Shown piece by piece: positions 38,894 through 44,611 of a DNA stretch of 44,611 bases. The first letter of the stretch is position 1, and the number at the start of each line of letters is the position of its first letter. Location: the NCBI GenBank assembly GCA_035763085.1, contig DASUBV010000132.1:1-44611 (forward strand), written 5' to 3'. The position numbers and the translations under genes are program-made. Under the pieces are notes generated by a model that saw only the letters and a list, made by a program, of their open reading frames with translations, was not told where the DNA came from and did no database searches. Origin of the DNA: DASUBV01 sp035763085. Its GTDB lineage: Bacteria > Actinomycetota > Actinomycetes > Streptosporangiales > Streptosporangiaceae.

Positions 38894-39532
38894 CTACGCC
38901 GTTTCTGGCCGGACGATCGGCACCCGCGGCGCGGGCAGGCGCTTGGCCGCGGACGGGGCCTTCGGCTTCGGCGCCGCCGGACGCGGCTTGGGGGCTCGCG
39001 CGGCCAGTGCCTCGCGTAGCCGGCCGCGGCCCCGGTGCAGCCGGGACATGACGGTACCCACCGGCGTGCCCATCATCTCGGCGATCTCCTTGTAGGGATA
39101 GCCCTCAATGTCGGCCAGGTAGACGGTGGTCCGGAACATCTCCGGCAGGTCCATCAGCGCCTGCAGGATCTCGCTGTCACCCAGCCGGTCCATGGCCTCG
39201 GCCTCGGCCGACCGGGCCCGGGGGGACAGCGGGTCGCCGTCCAGCTGCCAGTCCCGCTCGAAATCGGCACCAAGCTCCTGGATGGGCTCACGGCGGCGCT
39301 TGCGGTACCCGTTGATGAAGGTGTTGGCCAGGATCCTGTTCAGCCAGGCGCGGAGGTTGGTGTCCGGCCTGAACTGGTGGAACGCCGCGTAGGCCTTGGC
39401 GGATGTCTCCTGCACCAGGTCCTCCGCGTCGCTGGCGTTCCTGGTCATCCGCAGGGCGGCAGGGTAGAGCCGGCTCAGATGCGGGAGCACGTCCCGCTCG
39501 AATCGCGCGTGCAGATCGGGCACCTGACCCAT
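38894..39532 (-). CDS. SigR/SigH-like ECF sigma factor, no anti-sigma gene beside it
   Basis: 212 residues from the ATG at 39532; GGGAGG lies nine bases upstream, which favours it over the ATG three codons earlier that would touch the SD. Region 2 (~1-80) is FERDVLPHLSRLYPAALRMT, then ASDAEDLVQETSAKAYAAF and TNLRAWLNRILANTFINGYR. Region 4 (~120-175) has LPEMFRTTVYLADIEGYPYK, GTPVGTVMSRLHRGRGRLR. These are closest to the SigR/SigH redox-stress group. The C-terminus is a basic Pro/Ala/Lys tail (~180-212). SigR genes normally have rsrA directly behind them; here the next gene is convergent, so any anti-sigma factor is elsewhere. Confidence 0.92.
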   Translation of the reverse strand: MGQVPDLHARFERDVLPHLSRLYPAALRMTRNASDAEDLVQETSAKAYAAFHQFRPDTNLRAWLNRILANTFINGYRKRRREPIQELGADFERDWQLDGDPLSPRARSAEAEAMDRLGDSEILQALMDLPEMFRTTVYLADIEGYPYKEIAEMMGTPVGTVMSRLHRGRGRLREALAARAPKPRPAAPKPKAPSAAKRLPAPRVPIVRPETA

Positions 39533-39882
39533 CGGATTCATCCTCCCGGCTCGCAGGCCGCGACGTTGCTGGCCTATTACCTTATAGACGTCTCGCAGCG
39601 CCACCTGGATCGTCCCCCGGTCAACGAATCCGGCTTGGCCTGGCGGGACACCGCGTGCCGTCACTGCTACTGTCGCCGTAGTCGCTGACCGTCAGCTGAA
39701 TGCCAGCTCGGATCCGGCTGTAGAACTACCGGCCGGCCACCAGGCAGCATCCGGGCAGCGGGACGTCCATGCTGCGCTGGCCGGCCGGCGCGCGGGAAGC
39801 CCTCGGGCCCCGTCGGCCCGCTCGCGCAGGCCATGCCCCCGGCGCCGCCGCGATGGGCGGCTATCGCCGGGTCCGTCTAAAT

Positions 39883-39911
39883 TTGACGGATGTTTGCCAT
39901 CTAATTACCTA
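39883..39911 (+). promoter_or_regulatory. Probable promoter of the second GT2/CGT gene
   Basis: TTGACG (39883-39888) and TACCTA (39906-39911) with a 17-base spacer, in a locally A/T-rich patch (39875-39930). The stretch CATCTAATTACCTAGATG (39898-39915) has inverted ends CATCTA/TAGATG over the -10 box and may be an operator. The rest of 39533-39973 shows no gene. Confidence 0.45.
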
Positions 39912-39973
39912 GATGCTAAGAACCGGTAGCATTGCCCTGCCGGCGGGAGGCATGCCGGGGAAGGCAGGCCGGT

Positions 39974-42900
39974 ATGGTCCAGCTCAGCGTTGTCGTGCCC
40001 TTCTACAACGTAGAGGATTACCTGCAGGAGGCGCTCGAGTCCGTCGCCCGGCAGACGCTGCGCGACCTTGAAGTGATCATGGTCGATGACGGGTCCACCG
40101 ACGGCAGCGCGCTGATCGCGAAGTCCTTCGCCGCGCGTGACCCGCGATTCCGGCTGCTGCAGCAGGACAACCAGGGCCAGGGCCCCGCCCGCAACCTGGG
40201 CGCGCGGCAGGCGGCCGGCGACTACCTCGCCTTCTTCGACGCCGATGACGTGCTGCCCGGGCACGCCTACGACCTGCTCGTCGGCTCGCTGGAGGCGACA
40301 GGCTCGGATATCGCCGCGGGCGGTGTCCGGCGCTTCAGCACCGGCTGGATCTCTAAGACCGCGGTCCATACGGCGTACCGGACGACGGTCCTCCGGACGA
40401 ATGTCTCGCAGCATCAGGCGCTGCTCCGGGACTGCACGGTGTGGAACAAGGTGTTCCGCCGGTCGTTCTGGGAGACGGCTGGCCTGGAATTCTCTGCCGC
40501 CCGGTATGAGGACATCCCGGTCTGCATCCGCGCCTATGTGCTGGCGCGATCGGTGGACATCCGCCACGAGATCGTCTACTACTGGCGGGCACGGGAGTCC
40601 GGTGAGCTCTCCAGGGCGCAAAAGTCCAGGGAGCTGGAAAATATCGAGGGCCGGATGGCAGCGGTCCTCGAATCGAGCAACTTCCTCGCCGACCGCGCGC
40701 CCGCGCTCAAGCCGGCCTTTGATGGCCGCGTGCTGGACAATGACCTCTCGATTCTGGTCAGCGCCGTCGAGTTCGCTGGCGAGCCCGAGCGGAAGCGGAT
40801 GCTCGAACTGGCGGCGAGCTATCTCAGCTCGGTGGATGACTCGGTGTTCCGTGCTGCGAAGGCGCTGCAGCGGCTGCGGTACCACCTCATCCGCGAGGGC
40901 AGGTATGCCGAGCTTCTCGAGGTGCTGCGTTACTCACGCCGCGGAGACGCCGCGAAGGCGCCGCTGGTGCGGCTCGGGCGGCTGCGGCGGCGGTGGTACA
41001 TCGACTACCCCTATCTTGGTGACCAGTCCCGCGCAGTCCCCCGCCAGGTCTACGACGCCGACCGCGAGATGGGGCTTCAGGTGCGGGTTGACGCGGTCAC
41101 CTGGCACGACGGGAGGCTGCGGATCGAGGGTCACGCCTATATCCGCCGGCTGCACGCTCCCCGCCAGCAGGACACCCGTATCAAGGTGATGCTGCGCAAC
41201 ACCGTGCTCAAGCGGGCGATCCGGCTCAAGGTCACGCGCGTCGAGCGGCCCGATGTCACGGCCAAATCCGGCCAGTCGGCCGCATGCTACGACTGGTCCG
41301 GCTTCATGGTCGAGGTCAAGCCGGGGCGGCTCTCCAACCTCGGGACGTGGCGCGCGGCCAGCTGGGAGCTGCGGGTCAAGGTGCGCGGGCGCGGTGTGCG
41401 GCGCGAGGGGCCGGTCGCCAGCAGCGCGCCGGCATCTCCCGCCCTGCCGGAAGACCAGTGGGTAGCTGCCGGGGTCCGGCTGCAGGCTGCCTCGGAAGTT
41501 GACGGGCGATACCTGATCCGGGCCGAGCGGCCGGGCGCCCTGGTGACCGCATGCCGTGCCGACGGCGATGACCTGCACATCGAGGGCTGGTCGGTGCTCC
41601 CGCTCGGCAAGAAGGCAAAGGTCGTCGTCTCGCTGCAGCAGGGGGGCGGGACGTCAGCGCGCATCGGGACCTCGGCGCGGGTGCCGGCCGCCGCCACCGG
41701 CGCAGCCGCGGGCCGCTACGGCTTCAGCGCCGTCGTCCCGATCGCGCGGCTGCTCTCTGTCTCCGGCACAGCCGACCGGGAAGCTGGCGGCCAGGACGGC
41801 CCGGACGGCGCGGACGAGCCGGTCGTGCAGGTCAGCGACGAGGTCGGCGATGAGGTCCGCCTGGATCTTGCCCTCGATCCTGGAACCGGCTCCGCCGTCC
41901 GGCTGGCCGGGGAGCCCGGTGCTGCCGGCCGCCGGCTCGTCGCGGGCGGGCTGGAGATCACGACCTACCTGACGCCGTACGGCAACTTCTCGGCCATCCG
42001 GCGGACATGCCGCCTGGTCGTCCGGGAGCTGGACTGGACGGAATCCGGCGGGCTGGTTCTGCGCGGCGACTGCCCGGCGGCGGAAACGGCACCGACGGCA
42101 CTCCTGCTGCGCAGCACCGGGTCTGGTTCCCAGCACACCGTGCCGCTGCAGTGGCACGACCGCGAGTTCAGCGCCTGCCTGTCGCCGGGCGCCATGCCCG
42201 GGCAGGCTGGTGACCTGCCGCTGGCCAGCGGCCGGTGGGAGCTGCTGGCCGCGACTCCGGCGGGCGAGACCCGCGCGGTCGCTGACCGCGCGCTGCTGGC
42301 TCAGCTGCCTGCGCCGCGCAGGACCGGCATCCATGAGGTGACGGTGGGAAGGTACCGCGGCGACGCTCTGCAGCTAACCGTCCGGATCGCCGACGCCGAC
42401 AGGGGTGCCTACGCCCAGCGGCAGCTGCAGGAGATGTACGCTTCGGAGGCCGCCAGCGGCCGGTTCGATGACCTGGTGATCTTTGACAGTTATGGCGGCA
42501 AGCAGTACTCCTGCAACCCGCGGGCTGTCTACGAGGAACTGCGCCGGCGCGACACCGGGCTGCAGTGCGTGTGGATCACCCACGACGGCCAGGTCAGCGT
42601 GCCTGACGGCGGTCGCACTGTGGTTCGCGGAAGCAGCGAGCACTACCAGCTCGTCGCGCGGGCGCGCTTCATCGTGAGCAACTCGCTGCAACCGACCTGG
42701 TACCGCAGGCCAGCCGGCCAGGTGTACCTGCAGACGTGGCACGGCACGCCGCTCAAGCGGATCTGCCTCGATGTGGAGAGCCCGCAATTCACGAACGGAA
42801 TCGCTTATCACGATCGAGTTCGCGACGACGTCGCCAAATGGGATGCCCTGCTCTCGGAAAATTCTTTCAGCACGCCGATCTTCCGCAGCGCCTTCGGCTT

Positions 42901-43558
42901 CGATGGCGAGATCCTGGAGTTCGGCTATCCGCGGAACGATGTGCTGCACAGCCCGGACGCGGCTGCGCGGGCAGCCCGCATCCGCCACCAGCTTGGCCTG
43001 CCGCCGGGAGCGCGAACCGTGCTGTACGCCCCGACCTGGCGAGATGACGCGAAAACCAGGGCCGGCGGCTTCGGCTTCCCGCAGCACCTGGACCTCAGCG
43101 GCATCAGCCGCGCCCTGGGCCCCGATCATGTCACGCTGGTGCGCGGACATCATATGATCAAGGAATCCCTGGTCACCGGGTCCAAGGACAGCGCGATCAT
43201 TGACGTCACTCGTTACCCGGACATCGCCGATCTCTTCCTGGTCACCGACGTCCTCATTACCGACTACTCGTCAGCAATGTTTGATTTCGGCGTGACCGGC
43301 CGGCCGATGCTTTTCTTTACCTACGATCTCGAGCGCTACCGCGACAAGCTGCGAGGCTTCTACTTCGATTTTGAGGCCGAGGCCCCTGGCCCGCTGCTGA
43401 ACTCCAGCGACGACGTCATCGACGCCCTGCGGAACCTCGACGACGTCAGCCGCGGCTACGGCGCTGCCTACGATGCCTTCACCGCGAGATTCTGCAGCCT
43501 CGAAGATGGCCACGCAGCGGCCCGGACCGTTGACTGGCTGCTCAGCCAGTCCCGCTGA
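39974..43558 (+). CDS. Second bifunctional GT2 / CDP-glycerol glycerophosphotransferase
   Basis: 1194 residues from ATG 39974 (GGGAAGG upstream), collinear with the protein at 35255. GT2 domain: LSVVVPFYNVEDYLQEAL, VDDGSTDGSALI, DADD (89-92). The β-rich middle (~360-800) is clearly more diverged and has an extra charged insertion (REAGGQDGPDGADEP). The phosphotransferase domain has TWHGTPLKR (His923), YAPTWRDD, RGHH (1059-1060, followed by Met where the first copy has a third His) and TDYSS. A second polymerase or primase acting on the same or a related polyol-phosphate polymer is the likely role. Codons are less strictly G/C-ending than in the first copy. Confidence 0.92.
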   Translation: MVQLSVVVPFYNVEDYLQEALESVARQTLRDLEVIMVDDGSTDGSALIAKSFAARDPRFRLLQQDNQGQGPARNLGARQAAGDYLAFFDADDVLPGHAYDLLVGSLEATGSDIAAGGVRRFSTGWISKTAVHTAYRTTVLRTNVSQHQALLRDCTVWNKVFRRSFWETAGLEFSAARYEDIPVCIRAYVLARSVDIRHEIVYYWRARESGELSRAQKSRELENIEGRMAAVLESSNFLADRAPALKPAFDGRVLDNDLSILVSAVEFAGEPERKRMLELAASYLSSVDDSVFRAAKALQRLRYHLIREGRYAELLEVLRYSRRGDAAKAPLVRLGRLRRRWYIDYPYLGDQSRAVPRQVYDADREMGLQVRVDAVTWHDGRLRIEGHAYIRRLHAPRQQDTRIKVMLRNTVLKRAIRLKVTRVERPDVTAKSGQSAACYDWSGFMVEVKPGRLSNLGTWRAASWELRVKVRGRGVRREGPVASSAPASPALPEDQWVAAGVRLQAASEVDGRYLIRAERPGALVTACRADGDDLHIEGWSVLPLGKKAKVVVSLQQGGGTSARIGTSARVPAAATGAAAGRYGFSAVVPIARLLSVSGTADREAGGQDGPDGADEPVVQVSDEVGDEVRLDLALDPGTGSAVRLAGEPGAAGRRLVAGGLEITTYLTPYGNFSAIRRTCRLVVRELDWTESGGLVLRGDCPAAETAPTALLLRSTGSGSQHTVPLQWHDREFSACLSPGAMPGQAGDLPLASGRWELLAATPAGETRAVADRALLAQLPAPRRTGIHEVTVGRYRGDALQLTVRIADADRGAYAQRQLQEMYASEAASGRFDDLVIFDSYGGKQYSCNPRAVYEELRRRDTGLQCVWITHDGQVSVPDGGRTVVRGSSEHYQLVARARFIVSNSLQPTWYRRPAGQVYLQTWHGTPLKRICLDVESPQFTNGIAYHDRVRDDVAKWDALLSENSFSTPIFRSAFGFDGEILEFGYPRNDVLHSPDAAARAARIRHQLGLPPGARTVLYAPTWRDDAKTRAGGFGFPQHLDLSGISRALGPDHVTLVRGHHMIKESLVTGSKDSAIIDVTRYPDIADLFLVTDVLITDYSSAMFDFGVTGRPMLFFTYDLERYRDKLRGFYFDFEAEAPGPLLNSSDDVIDALRNLDDVSRGYGAAYDAFTARFCSLEDGHAAARTVDWLLSQSR

Positions 43559-43600
43559 GACCGTCTTCCCGTGCGGTGGCCCGTGATACACGACCGACCG

Positions 43601-43736
43601 CCGCCCGGCCGGGCGGGTGATCGCGTGCTCCTGGGCGATTGGCCTGCCGGCCGGCCAGGACGAGGCGCGGTCTGGTCAGGCTGACGGAAGGGCCCGGACG
43701 GTCCCTGGCGGGCCGGGCCTGACGGAAGGGCCCGGA
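43601..43736. repeat. Palindrome and 18-bp direct repeat between converging genes
   Basis: CCGCCCGGCCGGGCGG (43601-43616) is its own inverse complement. CTGACGGAAGGGCCCGGA occurs at 43681-43698 and 43719-43736, with GGCGGGCCGGGCC between, so GGGCCCGG/CCGGGCC stems can form. The stretch lies between the second GT2/CGT gene and the PMT gene and is the likely terminator region for both. Confidence 0.6.
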
Positions 43737-43774
43737 AGTTCTCTGGCGCGCGTCAGTCCCGCGGCCGACTGCCC

Positions 43775-44611
43775 TCAGATCCAGCTGTGGAACCACATGC
43801 GGGACAGCCAGGCGGAGTAGGGGATGATCCTGGCGGCGAGGATGGGGTAGAGGTAGGCGAAGTTGGCCAGGACGGCGATCATGTAGGCGCCGGCGGCGAT
43901 GGCGCCGGCGGCGCGGCGGGCGGGGCTGGCGCGCTGGGCTCCGATGATCAGGCCGAGGCACAAGGTGATGGCGATGATCAGGAACGGCTCGAAGGCGATG
44001 GCGTAGTAGTAGAACTCGGTGCGGTGGTCGTGCCAGTAGAACCAGATCCAGGGCAGCCAGCCGGCGGCGACGCCGAGCAGGGCGGCGCCGGCCCGCCAGT
44101 CGCGGCGCAGCAGCCACCAGCCCAGGCAGACGGCCAGGGCGGCGGTGGCGCCCCACCAGATCAGCGGGGTGCCGATGGCCAGCACCTCCTGCTCGGTGGC
44201 CGAGCCGCATGGCTTGGTGCACTGGGAGTAGAAGGAGATGGGCCGGGCCAGCACCAGCCAGCCCAGCGGGTTGGATTTATAGGTCTGGCCAGAGCTCAGC
44301 CCCAGGCCGAACTGGAGCATCCACCTGTTGTAGTCCAGCCAGGCGGTGAGCGTGCCGGTGACGTGACCGTGGTTGAGCGCGGCGCCGTTGCGGTTGTAGC
44401 CGTAGGAGGTGGCGAACCACCCGGTCCAGGACGCGATGTAGACCACGGCCGGGGTGAGGATGAACCAGGCCGGCAGCCAGGGCCCGTCGGAGCGGGCCAC
44501 GCCGGCCAGGCGGCCGGAGTACCCGGCGGCCCGGCGGGCGCCCAGGTCCCACGCGATGACCAGCCCGGCGAACGCCGGGATGAAAAAGGCCCCGTTCCAC
44601 TTGCAGGCCGT
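43775..44611 (-). CDS. Protein O-mannosyltransferase (PMT/GT39), C-terminal part
   Basis: 278 codons in the window; the N-terminus lies beyond the right edge. Reading continues upstream of the GTG at 44500 as TACKWNGAFFIPAFAGLVIA then WDLGARRA, the family's conserved segment, so 44500 is not the start. About six membrane segments remain, with a long extracytoplasmic loop (WTGWFATSYGYNRNG... TKPCGSATEQEVLAIG) and the terminal FYWHDHRTEFYYYAIAFEPF and YSAWLSRMWFHSWI. This is the PMT_4TMC region of actinobacterial Pmt. The enzyme mannosylates exported proteins from polyprenyl-phosphate-mannose on the outer face. It converges on the second GT2/CGT gene. Confidence 0.93.
   Translation of the reverse strand, partial: TACKWNGAFFIPAFAGLVIAWDLGARRAAGYSGRLAGVARSDGPWLPAWFILTPAVVYIASWTGWFATSYGYNRNGAALNHGHVTGTLTAWLDYNRWMLQFGLGLSSGQTYKSNPLGWLVLARPISFYSQCTKPCGSATEQEVLAIGTPLIWWGATAALAVCLGWWLLRRDWRAGAALLGVAAGWLPWIWFYWHDHRTEFYYYAIAFEPFLIIAITLCLGLIIGAQRASPARRAAGAIAAGAYMIAVLANFAYLYPILAARIIPYSAWLSRMWFHSWI

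Overview
The window is a very GC-rich chromosomal segment with strong G/C bias at third codon positions and GTG starts. Actinomycete hallmarks are an HspR-controlled dnaK operon with HAIR operators, a DUF3151 gene beside fructose-bisphosphate aldolase, an EtfD-like iron-sulfur protein, and giant GT2/CDP-glycerol glycerophosphotransferase fusions. It fits a streptomycete- or Streptosporangiales-like actinobacterium; the genus cannot be fixed from sequence alone. I see no tRNA, rRNA, CRISPR array, insertion sequence or phage gene, so most of it is core chromosome.

Layout. 1-6612: start of purD (cut by the left edge), a tandem repeat, a small membrane protein, a NarL-type two-component pair, then a leftward run pyrE-fbaA-DUF3151-purA. 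6805-10340: a NYN-domain protein with a huge repetitive linker, then a TPR-like protein, closed by dispersed repeats and a strong terminator. 10570-17647: the leftward chaperone cluster dnaK-grpE-dnaJ-hspR-clpB with two HAIR operators upstream. 18018-26325: a frameshifted sigma-factor remnant, a GT87 mannosyltransferase, an EtfD-like electron-transfer protein with a TMEM175-type channel gene, an OmpR-type two-component pair and a cationic membrane-anchored DUF5666-like protein. 26422-34929: argS and plsX, an unusual KamA-family radical-SAM enzyme with a structured leader, a DHA2-type exporter, and an SDR and an enoyl-CoA hydratase. 34930-44611: two paralogous ~1190-residue GT2/CDP-glycerol glycerophosphotransferase fusions flanking a divergent SigR-like sigma factor, then a protein O-mannosyltransferase cut by the right edge.

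Themes. EtfD-like protein, SDR and hydratase suggest fatty-acid/acyl-CoA oxidation feeding the quinone pool. The two giant transferases, GT87 and PMT proteins point to teichoic-acid-like polymer and mannosylated glycan synthesis at the envelope. The chaperone block is the classic HspR autoregulated circuit, here with clpB directly behind hspR.

Most unusual points: the KamA-like enzyme has Arg and Ser where lysine 2,3-aminomutase has the two Asp residues that hold the lysine side chain; the NYN protein carries about two dozen Asn-Gly repeats; a two-hairpin intergenic repeat recurs at least six times, mostly just behind stop codons; and a six-copy 15-bp tandem repeat grows out of one arm of a terminator.
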